Both the position numbers and the translations under genes were made by a program. The notes beneath the pieces were generated by a model, which was given only the letters and a program-made list of their open reading frames with translations, was not told the origin of the DNA and searched no databases. DNA of 64,000 nucleotides from Chryseobacterium sp. 7 (GTDB lineage Bacteria; Bacteroidota; Bacteroidia; Flavobacteriales; Weeksellaceae), in NCBI RefSeq assembly GCF_003663845.1, contig NZ_RCCA01000001.1, positions 1,984,001-2,048,000 on the forward strand. Reading direction: 5' to 3'. This document shows positions 16,888-26,090 of this stretch, piece by piece (positions within the stretch are counted from its first letter, which is position 1; the number at the start of each line of letters is the position of its first letter).

Positions 16888-17658
16888 CTACTGCTCAGAA
16901 AGGTATCTTAATACAAAATCGTTCAAGGTTTTTTTCTCCTCATCCGTTCCTTTATTGTCCATATGCCCATGATTGATAAGAGTAGGCTGTACCATCATAT
17001 GATACTTTTTCTGTTCTTCTCCATTGGGTAATACTCCTTCATCAGCCGGATAATCATTAGAGCGTAAAGTATACACTCTAGGAACAGACGTTCTAGGCAG
17101 AAACATTCTCCGGTTATCCATAGTGATCAGTTTATACACCAGATTAGGATGCTGATTGGTGAATAATGCCGCCATATCACCTCCATTAGAGTGTCCTATG
17201 AGAATCAGATGTTGGTAATCCAGTTCCGGTTTTGTCTTTTTAAGCTCATTCAGTACAAACAGAATATTATCCGAACCATTTTGCCAGAAAGGTCTTCTTA
17301 AGATCTGCAAATTCCCTTCTGTCGGTAAAAGACTGTCTGTGGTAAGCTCATGCTGAATGCTTACGGTAAAATAGCCTTTTGAAGCCAGTTTTTCCGTTAA
17401 ATACGAATATACAAAATAATCTCCGCCCTTATTAAAGCCATAACCATGATTGAATATAATAATCTGTTGATTAGGAATTTTCTTATTTGTTTTAGGATAG
17501 TAAAAAGCAACCGGAATCTTACGGTTTCTGCTTTGGTCAAAGAAGGTTAAAGTATCCAGCTTTACTTCATAATCTCTATTTTCAGTATTTTTCTTTTGCA
17601 GGGTGCAGCCTGTCATAAAAATAGAAGCTGCAATAAGAACGGATAGAGTGTACTTCAT
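16888..17658 (-). CDS. Alpha/beta hydrolase lipoprotein
   Basis: A 256-residue alpha/beta hydrolase with a lipoprotein signal (MTGC, acylated Cys18). The nucleophile elbow GHSNGG, the oxyanion region IFNHGYG and a late NHGHMD with the likely catalytic His are visible. It resembles dienelactone/PET-hydrolase-like enzymes that act on esters, and it should sit in the periplasm or outer membrane. It starts 10 bp after the epoxide hydrolase stop, so the two probably form an operon. Substrate unknown. Confidence 0.85.
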   Translation of the reverse strand: MKYTLSVLIAASIFMTGCTLQKKNTENRDYEVKLDTLTFFDQSRNRKIPVAFYYPKTNKKIPNQQIIIFNHGYGFNKGGDYFVYSYLTEKLASKGYFTVSIQHELTTDSLLPTEGNLQILRRPFWQNGSDNILFVLNELKKTKPELDYQHLILIGHSNGGDMAALFTNQHPNLVYKLITMDNRRMFLPRTSVPRVYTLRSNDYPADEGVLPNGEEQKKYHMMVQPTLINHGHMDNKGTDEEKKTLNDFVLRYLSEQ

Positions 17659-17668
17659 GAATTGGTTT

Positions 17669-18778
17669 TTATGGGACTGAATAAAAGAATGACCTTAATT
17701 CTTCCGCAAATATATGAGGTAATTCCAACGCGGCAAAGTGTCCTCCTTCATTCATCTTTTTAAAGCTGGTCACATTCAGAAAACGTTCTGCCCATTCTTT
17801 TGGAAATTGAGCCTCGCGGGGAAATACAAGTATTCCTGCAGGAACATTGCTTTTTTGATGAACCTGTGTTCCGCTCCATAAAGCGGCTGTATCTTCCTTA
17901 TACATTCTGGCAGAAGAACCTATAGTTTGAGTTACCCAGTAAATCATAATATTCGTTAGTAATTCATCTTTTCCTCCAAATGCTGTTTCAATCAGTTCCG
18001 GTGGCGCGCCTGCATTGGTAAAGCTTATGATCCAGGCTGCCAGTCCGGTAGGAGAGTCATTGAGACCATATGCTAGAGATTGTGGTTTGGTAGACTGTAC
18101 CATGGCGTAAGCTCCTTCACAGTACCACCATTGCTGAACGAATTGTGCGAAAGCCTGCTCCTCTTCACTCATTGTTGTGAAATCTTCCTGACCGGTAGGA
18201 TATCCTACATCGGTAAGGTGAACGGCTTCCAGTACTTCAGGGTATTTTGAAGTCAGTGCTTTTACTACGCCCATCCCGATATCTCCACCTGCAGCACAGA
18301 ATTTTTCATAGCTAAGCACTTCGGTCATCAGTTTTTTCCAGAGATCTGCCACCTTTTCACTGCTGACTGCTGTTTTATCAGAAAAACCAAATCCGGGAAT
18401 GGAAGGAATAACGAGATCAAAACTATGTTCTCCCTCTATAAGCAAAGGAATAATTTTATGAAAACGATAATAGCTGTCCGGCCAGCCATGAGTAAGAATC
18501 AATGGTTTTGGATGGGGGCCTTTTCCCCTTATGTATTGAAAATGAATCAAAATTCCGTCTATCAGTGCGATATACTGAGGATATTGATTCAATTGCTGTT
18601 CATGCATTCTCCAGTCATAATTGTTGATCCAGTAGTGGGTAAGTTCTTTCAGATAAGTTTCGTTTGTACCGTAGCTCCACCCGGAATTTTCGGGTTCTCC
18701 GGGCCAGCGGGCATTTTGTAAGCGATTTTTAAGATCAGTGATAACCGATTCGGGAATGTTTACTGTAAATGGTTCCAT
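17669..18778 (-). CDS. Epoxide hydrolase (EHN domain, alpha/beta hydrolase fold)
   Basis: A 369-residue enzyme with the N-terminal EHN domain (PFTVNIPESVITDLKNRL, WPGEPENSGWSYG) followed by an alpha/beta hydrolase core: LTHGWPDSYYRF (oxyanion HGWP), nucleophile Asp in AAGGDIGMGV, and a late EGGHFAALE with the catalytic His. It lacks a signal peptide. Such enzymes open epoxides to diols, in detoxification or hormone-like compound breakdown. It is first in a two-gene operon with the lipoprotein hydrolase. Confidence 0.9.
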   Translation of the reverse strand: MEPFTVNIPESVITDLKNRLQNARWPGEPENSGWSYGTNETYLKELTHYWINNYDWRMHEQQLNQYPQYIALIDGILIHFQYIRGKGPHPKPLILTHGWPDSYYRFHKIIPLLIEGEHSFDLVIPSIPGFGFSDKTAVSSEKVADLWKKLMTEVLSYEKFCAAGGDIGMGVVKALTSKYPEVLEAVHLTDVGYPTGQEDFTTMSEEEQAFAQFVQQWWYCEGAYAMVQSTKPQSLAYGLNDSPTGLAAWIISFTNAGAPPELIETAFGGKDELLTNIMIYWVTQTIGSSARMYKEDTAALWSGTQVHQKSNVPAGILVFPREAQFPKEWAERFLNVTSFKKMNEGGHFAALELPHIFAEELRSFFYSVP

Positions 18779-19122
18779 ATTTTTTATATTTTATTGGTGT
18801 GTGTTGGTTTTGTAAAATACTGTTAGTAAGATGGTTATCAAAGTTAAAAACTTTCTCTTTTAATAAATGTTGTCAAAATCATAAATTTTTTGATTTTTTA
18901 ATGAAGAAAAATAGGTAACTTTAATTCATTAAAATCTCGTAATACATATTACTATGAGTCAGGTGTTATTTTTAACCCTGAACATCTTAGGTTCAATTTT
19001 CTGAACCCAATACCTAATTATATCATATTTAAAAGGAAAGACAATATGTCGTTTGCAGTATCAACGGTTATTAGCGGTTAATCTGTTGTTGATTGTTGAT
19101 ATTTAATATTAAAAAAATCATT
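18779..19122. other. Divergent promoter region
   Basis: No gene seen. It separates the minus-strand epoxide hydrolase from the plus-strand SDR. It contains the inverted repeat GGTTCA-N6-TGAACC (18990-19007), a possible operator about 115 bp before the SDR start. Confidence 0.5.
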
Positions 19123-19764
19123 ATGGAAATCTATACAATAGCCATCATTGGCGGAACCGGAAAATCCGGAAAATATCTGGTAGAAAATCTTCTTGAGAAA
19201 GGATATCATCTTAAACTTTTAGTAAGAAATCCTGAAAATTTCACCCTTCAAAACCCACTCATTGAAGTTGTAAAAGGAGATGCAAGAGATGAAACGGCGA
19301 TAGATAAATTGATTGAAGGGACTGATCTTGTTATGAGTACTTTAGGTCAACCAAAAGGGGAGAAGTCTATATTCAGTGATGCTGCAAAAAATATCATCTC
19401 TGCAATGAATCATTATGGGATTAAACGTTACATTGTAACAACTGGTCTGAGTGTAAATACAGCATCTGATCATAAAAATGAGAGGGTAAATATGGCTACA
19501 GACTGGATGTATCAGAACTATCCAGAAACAACAGCAGATAAGCAAAAAGAATATGAAATTCTTCTGGAAAGTAACCTCGACTGGACTTTAGTAAGATTAC
19601 CATTGATTCATCTTACAGAAGAAAATTTTTCAATAGAAACAAATCTTACGGACTGCAAAGGTGAAGGAATCAATGCAGGAGATCTGGCTGAGTTTCTGGC
19701 TTCCCAGATTGAAGATTCTGAATACATACAGAAGAGTCCGTTTTTGTATAACCTGAAAGGGTAA
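19123..19764 (+). CDS. NAD(P)H-binding SDR-like oxidoreductase (NmrA-like)
   Basis: A 213-residue atypical SDR with the Rossmann motif GGTGKSGKYL (near residue 9), MSTLGQPKGEKSIFSD and RYIVTTGLSVN, typical of the NAD(P)H-binding PF13460 group. The ATG at 19123 gives the usual beginning MEIYTIAIIGGTG; an upstream TTG is less likely. Substrate unknown; such proteins may be quinone or flavin reductases, or redox sensors. Confidence 0.85.
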   Translation: MEIYTIAIIGGTGKSGKYLVENLLEKGYHLKLLVRNPENFTLQNPLIEVVKGDARDETAIDKLIEGTDLVMSTLGQPKGEKSIFSDAAKNIISAMNHYGIKRYIVTTGLSVNTASDHKNERVNMATDWMYQNYPETTADKQKEYEILLESNLDWTLVRLPLIHLTEENFSIETNLTDCKGEGINAGDLAEFLASQIEDSEYIQKSPFLYNLKG

Positions 19765-19778
19765 AGAATATTTAAAGA

Positions 19779-19911
19779 AGAAGCTGTCTCAATAATCTGG
19801 CTAGTGGATTTTTGTCATTCTGACGAAGGAAGAATCCCGTTAATAATCAACAACATGGGATTCTTCATTACACTTCATTTCATTCAGAATGACAATTTCG
19901 AGACAGCTTCT
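19779..19911. repeat. Nested inverted repeat (MITE/REP-like) between convergent genes
   Basis: Outer arms of 12 bp (19779-19790 AGAAGCTGTCTC with 19900-19911) enclose a second pair of arms: GTCATTCTGA (19814-19823) with 19884-19893, and GAAGAATCCC (19829-19838) with 19857-19866. The whole could fold into a long hairpin on either strand and lies between the stops of two convergent genes, so it can also end transcription. Confidence 0.8.
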
Positions 19912-19930
19912 TTTAATTCTTATAAGAGTT

Positions 19931-20698
19931 TTATTTTTTTCGCCCATACATCAAAATGCGCTTGAATGCATAAATGGCCGGATATTTTGTAAACCTTTTT
20001 GCAATACGAGATTTAAATTCAGAGATGAATTTTTCTTTCTGTTCTCCTTCTAAACGTTCTAAATAAGGCAGTAGTGCTGTTCCTGAGATAAAAGCGTATA
20101 AGGCTTCGTGATCGTCTGCAATAATAGGATAGACCTTCTGCAATATTTCAATATCCTGAATTCCGTTGTCAAATAATATCTGTGCATAATCATCCATAGA
20201 CAGTACGGGAGAATCTCGGTTGAAGTGATTTAACTGTGATGCATAAGGCTCTTCATCTGCCATTTTCGTTAAAATTTGGTTCAGAATATTTTCTTTCTGA
20301 ACGGGCATTTGGATGGCTAATTGTCCGTTTTGTGAAAGCAAGCCAATGATTTTAGGAAATAAAATTTCGTGATCATCAGCCCATTGTAAAGCGGCATTAC
20401 TGAAAACAAGATCCCATTTCTGGTCAGACTGTGCTGTTTCTTCAATAGTCTGAAGCTTAAAATGCAGATTTTCATTCTCGTACTTCTTCGATTTCTCAAG
20501 CATTTCTGCCGATGAATCTATTCCGAGAAAGGTGGAGCCTGTCAGTTTTTCAGCCAGAATAGAAGTCTGTTCTCCGGTACCACAGCCTAAATCAATGGCT
20601 TTTATATTATTTTCAGGTTTGATTAATGCTGCTAAATCGTAAAAGGGTTTGTAACGTACATCTTTGTACTGATCATATAATTCAGGGTTCCAGGGCAT
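19931..20698 (-). CDS. SAM-dependent methyltransferase, trans-aconitate methyltransferase-like
   Basis: A 255-residue class I methyltransferase. The start MPWNPELYDQYKDVRYKPFY, motif I DLGCGTGEQT, and LVFSNAALQWADDHEILFP match the trans-aconitate 2-methyltransferase (Tam) group, which methylates carboxylates of aconitate or related acids. No signal peptide. The substrate is inferred from the family only. Confidence 0.85.
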   Translation of the reverse strand: MPWNPELYDQYKDVRYKPFYDLAALIKPENNIKAIDLGCGTGEQTSILAEKLTGSTFLGIDSSAEMLEKSKKYENENLHFKLQTIEETAQSDQKWDLVFSNAALQWADDHEILFPKIIGLLSQNGQLAIQMPVQKENILNQILTKMADEEPYASQLNHFNRDSPVLSMDDYAQILFDNGIQDIEILQKVYPIIADDHEALYAFISGTALLPYLERLEGEQKEKFISEFKSRIAKRFTKYPAIYAFKRILMYGRKK

Positions 20699-20748
20699 AA
20701 AAATAATTTTTGTAATGGTTGAATAAAGATAGGAAATCTCAATAAAAA

Positions 20749-20775
20749 ATCGGCTGTTTTTATAACAGCCGATTG
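20749..20775. terminator. Terminator of uvrA
   Basis: An 11-bp perfect stem (20749-20759 with 20765-20775), 5-base loop, directly after the uvrA stop on the minus strand, with a run of A on plus (T on minus) beyond it. Confidence 0.85.
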
Positions 20776-20778
20776 TAT

Positions 20779-23586
20779 TTATTGTTCCAGTTTTTCTTTG
20801 ATATATTTTGCGGTGTGAGACTTCTTATTTTTTGTCAGATCTTCAGGTGTTCCTGTAAATACGACTTCTCCACCATGTTTTCCGGCTTCCGGACCGATGT
20901 CAATAATATGGTCGGCACATTTGATGATATCAGGCTGGTGCTCAATAACAATCACGGAATGTCCAAGATCAATCAATGCCTGTAATGATTTCAATAATTT
21001 CTGAATATCATGGAAGTGAAGTCCTGTGGAAGGTTCGTCAAAGATGAATAACGTTTTATCTGTTGTTACTCCTTTTACAAGGAATGAAGCCAGTTTCACA
21101 CGCTGTGCCTCACCGCCGGAAAGGGTAGAAGAGCTTTGTCCCAACTGTAAATAACCTAAACCTACTTCCTGTAAAGGTCTCAGCTTCGTTACAATTTTGT
21201 CTTCATTATTATCTTTAAAAAACTCCAATGCTTCATCTACAGTCATGTGAAGAATATCAGAGATGTTTTTCTCATCAAATCTTACTTCAAGAATTTCATT
21301 CTTGAATCGTGTTCCTTTACAAACTTCACATTCAAGCTCAATATCTGCCATAAACTGCATGGACACATTGATTACACCTTCTCCTTTACATTCATCACAT
21401 CTTCCGCCATCTACGTTGAAAGAAAAATGTTTAGGCTTATAACCCATCATTTTAGCTACTTTCTGCTTGGCAAAAAGATCACGGATATCATCGTAAGCTT
21501 TTAAGTACGTTACAGGGTTTGAACGGGAAGATTTCCCAATTGGATTCTGATCAATCAGTTCAATATTTTTGATCAGTTTTTTCGGGAATTCTACAGAATC
21601 ATAGTCTCCTTTTTTACCCCCCATTCCGAGCTGAATCTGGATATCATTGGTAAGGATTTCTTTCATCAAAGTAGATTTCCCACTTCCTGAAACTCCGGAA
21701 ATGACTACAAGACTTTCCAAAGGTACGTCTACATCTATATTTTTAAGATTATTCTGACGGGCTCCTTTAATGTGAATCCATTCTTTTGCTTTTCTTCTTT
21801 TCTTCGGAACTTCTATTTCAAGTCTTCCGGTAAGATACTCTGAAGTAAGGGTATTGGCTTTTTTCAGATCTTTGTAATCTCCTGCAAATACCAGTTCCCC
21901 ACCAAGATAACCTGCTTCCGGACCAATATCAATAATATAGTCGGCAGCTCTCATTACATCTTCATCATGTTCTACCACAATAACGGTATTTCCAAGGTCA
22001 CGAAGGTTTTTCAATACTTCGATCAGATTTTCTGTGTCTTTGGAGTGTAACCCGATAGAAGGCTCATCTAATATATAAATGGAACCTACCAAAGAACTTC
22101 CCAGGCTGGTTGCCAGGTTGATTCTCTGACTTTCCCCTCCGGAAAGGGTATTGGACGTTCTGTTTAATGTTAAATATCCTAATCCTACTTTTAATAAGAA
22201 TTCCAGACGGGTTGTGATTTCGTAGATCAGTCTTTTGGCGACTTCTTTGTCGTGATCTGAAAGCTTTAATCCATTGATTACAGGTGCCAGTTCATCTAAA
22301 GGAAGCTCAATCATGGACTGGATGTTGTGTCCGTCTACTTTTACCCAGCTTGTTTCTTCACGAAGTCTCAATCCTTCACAGGTAGGACAAAGAGTTTTTC
22401 CTCTGTAACGGGAAAGCATTACTCTATACTGGATTTTATAAAGGTTTTCTTCAAGCATTTTGAAGAAATTATTGATACATGGGAAATTACCTTTTCCGTC
22501 ACCTTTCCAAAGGAAGTTTTTCTGTTCTTTGGTTAGCTGATGATAAGGCTTGTGAATAGGGAAATCACCTGCTTTTTTGATGAAATCTTTTTTCCATTCG
22601 CTCATGGTTTCTCCTCGCCAGCATACAACGGCATCTTCGTAAACAGACAACGTTTTGTTAGGAACTACAAGATCTTCGTCAATCCCGATTACTTTTCCAT
22701 ATCCTTCACATGCCGGGCATGCTCCATAAGGGTTGTTAAAGCTGAAAAAATGAACGTTGGGTTCCAGGAACTCCATGCCGTCCAATTCAAATTTATTGGA
22801 AAATTCTTTTACTTTTTCAGTATCGGTGTTTTTTAATGAGCAATAGCCGCGTCCTTCATAGAATGCCATTTGAATAGAGTCTGCAAGCCTTTGTAAAAAA
22901 CTTTCGTCTTCTTCATAGGAAAAACGGTCAATCACAAGATTGATGGTCATTCCCTTTTCAGGAGTGAATCCAAAGCTTTCCAGATCTTCAATTCCGGCCA
23001 GATTTCCATTGATTTCAAGCCTTGTGAAACCAGCCAGTTTTAAAATATTCAGGGTTTCTTTAAAATTGTCTGCATCGTATTCTAACGGAGCTGTCAATAG
23101 AAAAGAAGTATCCTTTTTAGAAGCTTTGATGAAATCAACCACATCAGAAACCGAATCTTTTTTCACTTCTTCTCCGGAAACCGGTGAAAAGGTTTTCCCG
23201 ATTCTTGCAAATAAAAGCTTCATATAATCATAGATCTCCGTAGAAGTTCCTACAGTAGAACGAGGATTGGAAGAAATTACTTTCTGCTGAATGGCAATAG
23301 AAGGTGCAAGTCCCTTGATGTCATCTACTTTTGGCTTTTCTAATTTTCCCAAAAACTGACGGGCATAAGAACTTAAACTTTCAACGTATCTTCTCTGTCC
23401 TTCTGCATAAATAGTATCAAAGGCCAAAGACGACTTGCCGCTTCCTGAAACCCCTGTGATAACAATCAGTTTGTTCTTCGGAATCAGGACGTCTATATGT
23501 TTCAGATTGTTAAGATGTGCATTCTTAACGAAAATCTGTTTTTTTATATCTATTTCTGTTGTATTAGCCATATTTTGTTTGTTCAT
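20779..23586 (-). CDS. uvrA: Excinuclease ABC subunit A
   Basis: The damage-recognition ATPase of nucleotide excision repair. The 935-residue length is normal. It has two ABC modules: Walker A GVSGSGKS at 45-52 and again in the second half, signatures LSGGESQRINLA and LSGGEAQRVKLA, and zinc-binding cysteine pairs (CPACEGYGK with CPTCEGLRL; CDECKGEGV with CEVCKGTRF). The start could be the ATG at 23586 or the in-frame ATG five codons later. It is transcribed alone and ends at a good terminator. Confidence 0.98.
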   Translation of the reverse strand: MNKQNMANTTEIDIKKQIFVKNAHLNNLKHIDVLIPKNKLIVITGVSGSGKSSLAFDTIYAEGQRRYVESLSSYARQFLGKLEKPKVDDIKGLAPSIAIQQKVISSNPRSTVGTSTEIYDYMKLLFARIGKTFSPVSGEEVKKDSVSDVVDFIKASKKDTSFLLTAPLEYDADNFKETLNILKLAGFTRLEINGNLAGIEDLESFGFTPEKGMTINLVIDRFSYEEDESFLQRLADSIQMAFYEGRGYCSLKNTDTEKVKEFSNKFELDGMEFLEPNVHFFSFNNPYGACPACEGYGKVIGIDEDLVVPNKTLSVYEDAVVCWRGETMSEWKKDFIKKAGDFPIHKPYHQLTKEQKNFLWKGDGKGNFPCINNFFKMLEENLYKIQYRVMLSRYRGKTLCPTCEGLRLREETSWVKVDGHNIQSMIELPLDELAPVINGLKLSDHDKEVAKRLIYEITTRLEFLLKVGLGYLTLNRTSNTLSGGESQRINLATSLGSSLVGSIYILDEPSIGLHSKDTENLIEVLKNLRDLGNTVIVVEHDEDVMRAADYIIDIGPEAGYLGGELVFAGDYKDLKKANTLTSEYLTGRLEIEVPKKRRKAKEWIHIKGARQNNLKNIDVDVPLESLVVISGVSGSGKSTLMKEILTNDIQIQLGMGGKKGDYDSVEFPKKLIKNIELIDQNPIGKSSRSNPVTYLKAYDDIRDLFAKQKVAKMMGYKPKHFSFNVDGGRCDECKGEGVINVSMQFMADIELECEVCKGTRFKNEILEVRFDEKNISDILHMTVDEALEFFKDNNEDKIVTKLRPLQEVGLGYLQLGQSSSTLSGGEAQRVKLASFLVKGVTTDKTLFIFDEPSTGLHFHDIQKLLKSLQALIDLGHSVIVIEHQPDIIKCADHIIDIGPEAGKHGGEVVFTGTPEDLTKNKKSHTAKYIKEKLEQ

Positions 23587-23982
23587 ATAAAAAACTGTAC
23601 AGCATTCGGCTGTCAGTCATGGTGTTCTGCCTCAGAATATTCCGGGGCTGTCATCAATTGAACTTTTATCTGTATCCCTGCATTCATCAGATATTCTGTG
23701 TCTGCATTTCTTAATATTACCGACAGAATTTCGGTTGAAAAAGGAATACTTTCATCGTAAAATTTAGACCCACAAAATTACGAAATTTTAGCGGAAATTT
23801 TATGTTTATATTATTGTTAAAAATTATTATTATAAATGTAAAATAAGAAGACAAAAGTGGAAATATTAATGATGAAAAGAGAGAAAAGTAACTGTTTTTT
23901 GTGGACTTATTATTGTTTTATAGCTTATAATACAGGATTTTATATGACTTTTAAAAATACATTGTATTTTTTTACTCAAGTA
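23587..23982. other. AT-rich region upstream of uvrA
   Basis: No gene is apparent. A minus-strand TAATTTTG box (23773-23780) could be the uvrA promoter, which would give a leader of nearly 190 bases; that is only a guess. Confidence 0.4.
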
Positions 23983-24013
23983 TTGTTTTATGTTGTAAAA
24001 TTATTTAAAATTG
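23983..24013 (+). promoter_or_regulatory. Candidate promoter of a very short transcription unit
   Basis: TTG at 23983-23985 and TAAAATTG at 24006-24013, 20 bp apart, fit the flavobacterial TTG-N17-20-TAnnTTTG pattern with one mismatch in the -7 box. Confidence 0.4.
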
Positions 24014-24037
24014 TATCCGTAAATATGTAATATAGAA

Positions 24038-24088
24038 ATGAGAAAATTATTCAGAGATCTAGTTACACATTTAATGAGAAAAAGATAG
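24038..24088 (+). CDS. Possible 16-residue peptide
   Basis: ATG at 24038 opens a 16-codon frame, MRKLFRDLVTHLMRKR, ending in TAG. It is very basic and amphipathic. It lies between a plausible promoter and a strong terminator, with about 18 bases from stop to hairpin. The frame is short enough to occur by chance; alternatively the unit makes a small RNA. Confidence 0.3.
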   Translation: MRKLFRDLVTHLMRKR

Positions 24089-24105
24089 AATTACTCCCTC
24101 ACACA

Positions 24106-24133
24106 GATGCAGCTTTACGCTGCATCTTTTTTT
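24106..24133 (+). terminator. Strong terminator with no recognised gene before it
   Basis: Perfect 8-bp GC-rich stem (24106-24113 GATGCAGC with 24119-24126), 5-base loop and seven T. It is upstream of the TonB receptor's promoter box and uvrA points the other way, so it must end a short plus-strand transcript. Confidence 0.85.
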
Positions 24134-24147
24134 ATGACAACTATCAT

Positions 24148-24178
24148 TTGCCTGTCTTGGTGAACTCCCTTACTTTTG
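24148..24178 (+). promoter_or_regulatory. Promoter of the TonB receptor gene
   Basis: TTG (24148-24150), 20 bp, TACTTTTG (24171-24178): an exact match to TTG-N20-TAnnTTTG, 29 bp before the ATG. Confidence 0.65.
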
Positions 24179-24207
24179 ACCCTGTTAAAAAAACTACGGA
24201 AACAATT

Positions 24208-26019
24208 ATGATCAAAAAGATAGGAAGTGCTTTTTTTCTGGGATCTTTACTTTGGGTAAATGCACAGGAAAAGACAACGGATATTGAAAGCATTGAATTT
24301 CAGGGAAAATTTATCTCCACTCCTTATAAAAGTGCCAATCAGAACATCAGTGTGATTACCAGAGAAGATATTGTAAATTCTCCGGCTAAAAGTATTGATG
24401 AAATTCTTCAGCAGGTAACAGGAATGGATATCAGAAGGAGAGGAACTAATGGGGTACAGAGTGATATCAGTTTCCGTGGAAGTTCTTTTGAGCAGGTTCT
24501 ACTGCTTCTGAACGGAATCAGAATGAATGACTCCCAGACCGGACATAATAATATGAATATTCCGGTAGATCTGGATGACGTAGAAAAAATAGAAATCATA
24601 AAAGGGCCGGCTGCCAGACGTTTCGGGCAGAATGCTTATGCCGGGGTTATCAATATTATTACCAAAGCTACACCTGGAAAAAGAGTAAAGATCAGTGCAG
24701 ATGGAGGAGATTACGGTACTTATGGTCTCGGGTTCAATGCCCAGATTGGAAATGAAAAATTCACAAACTCTCTTCAGGCAAACTCTGCTTCTTCAGAAGG
24801 ATATATGTTTAATACGGATTATGAGATCAGAAATGTATTTTATCAGGGAAAACTGAACATCAAAAATGGAGACGTAAGGGTTCAGGCTGGTTTTTCTGAA
24901 AAGAAATTCGGGGCTAATGGCTTTTATGCTTCTAGTGCCGCAACGAAGCAGTATGAGGAAACGCAGGCTTCTATCGTAAGTGTGGCACATCAGCAGACTT
25001 TTGGAAAACTTAAGCTTAATTCTAATGTGTATTGGAGAAGAGGACAGGATATGTACCTTTATGACAGATGGAACCCGGATTTTTACCGAAATATGCACAT
25101 TGGAAATAATGTGGGTGGAGAAGTGAATTCCAGCTACCAATGGGGATTGGGAACCACCGGAATTGGTGTTGAATTGAGAAAAGAATTTTTAGCGAGCAGT
25201 AATCTGGGCGACAGAAACCGTTTTGTATCTCAGGTTTTCTTTGAACATCATTTTTCATTACTGGATAAAAAACTGAACATCAGTCCGGGAATTTCTTGGG
25301 CAAACTATTCGAAGGAAGGAAATTTCTTTTATCCGGGACTGGATGTAGGGTATAACTTCAATCCTAATCATAAAGTATACGGAAACATTGCAAAAGTACA
25401 CCGTATCCCGACTTTTACGGATCTGTATTATATCAGTAAAACAGAACAGGGAAATCCGGATTTACAGCCTGAAAATGCTTTGTCATCAGAGGTTGGCTAC
25501 CAATATCAGGATAATAAGATTTTAGCTAAAGTAAGCGGGTTTTTAAGAAATTCCAGCAACTCTATTGACTGGGTGAAAAAGGATATAAACGATAAAGTTT
25601 GGTATGCCCAGAATGTAGGAGATATCAAAACCAAAGGGATTGAAGCAGAGTGGAGTCACAGACCGCTGGACTGGTTAAAATATACAGTCGGATATACGTA
25701 TATCGACAGTAAATATGATGAAAAGAATGGATTGGTTTCAAGATATATATTGGATAATCTGAAGCATCAGCTGGTTTCTAAATTAGAAGTGAAATTCCTG
25801 AAAAACTTCACGAATGAGCTTGTTTACAGGTATAATGAAAGGGTAAACTTAGGAAGTTATAATTTACTAGATGAAAAGTTGAGCTTTGCTAAAAAAGACT
25901 ACTCTGTGTATGTGCTGATTAACAATATTACGAACACACAATACACGGAAGCGTTTGGGGTAGCCATGCCGCAAAGGTGGTTCCACATTGGTTTTTCTTA
26001 TACAATTAATATTAAGTAA
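24208..26019 (+). CDS. TonB-dependent outer-membrane receptor
   Basis: A 603-residue receptor starting at ATG 24208 with a signal peptide ending VNAQ. The plug has SVITREDIVNSPAKSIDEIL, DISFRGSSFEQVLLLLNGIR and VEKIEIIKGPAARRFGQNAYAGVINIITK-type motifs (the last given in part), followed by a 22-strand-type barrel ending in the aromatic-rich GVAMPQRWFHIGFSY. It resembles BtuB/siderophore receptors but lacks the N-terminal carboxypeptidase-like repeat of SusC. It is followed by a DUF2490 gene; the ligand is unknown, though metals or cobalamin are likely by family. Confidence 0.92.
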   Translation: MIKKIGSAFFLGSLLWVNAQEKTTDIESIEFQGKFISTPYKSANQNISVITREDIVNSPAKSIDEILQQVTGMDIRRRGTNGVQSDISFRGSSFEQVLLLLNGIRMNDSQTGHNNMNIPVDLDDVEKIEIIKGPAARRFGQNAYAGVINIITKATPGKRVKISADGGDYGTYGLGFNAQIGNEKFTNSLQANSASSEGYMFNTDYEIRNVFYQGKLNIKNGDVRVQAGFSEKKFGANGFYASSAATKQYEETQASIVSVAHQQTFGKLKLNSNVYWRRGQDMYLYDRWNPDFYRNMHIGNNVGGEVNSSYQWGLGTTGIGVELRKEFLASSNLGDRNRFVSQVFFEHHFSLLDKKLNISPGISWANYSKEGNFFYPGLDVGYNFNPNHKVYGNIAKVHRIPTFTDLYYISKTEQGNPDLQPENALSSEVGYQYQDNKILAKVSGFLRNSSNSIDWVKKDINDKVWYAQNVGDIKTKGIEAEWSHRPLDWLKYTVGYTYIDSKYDEKNGLVSRYILDNLKHQLVSKLEVKFLKNFTNELVYRYNERVNLGSYNLLDEKLSFAKKDYSVYVLINNITNTQYTEAFGVAMPQRWFHIGFSYTINIK

Positions 26020-26070
26020 ATGTTAATTTGAAATGAATAAAAGTTAATATTAACAAATTGTTAAAAAATA

Positions 26071-26078
26071 TACATTTG
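26071..26078 (+). promoter_or_regulatory. -7 promoter box for the DUF2490 gene
   Basis: TACATTTG is an exact TAnnTTTG match 12 bp before the ATG, implying a very short leader. Confidence 0.55.
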
Positions 26079-26090
26079 CAAAAATTTTTT

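Noticed and set aside
24106..24133. Hairpin upstream of the TonB receptor as a cobalamin riboswitch or attenuator
   Set aside because: It lies upstream of the receptor's promoter box, is too short for a riboswitch and ends in a T-run; it is a terminator for something else.
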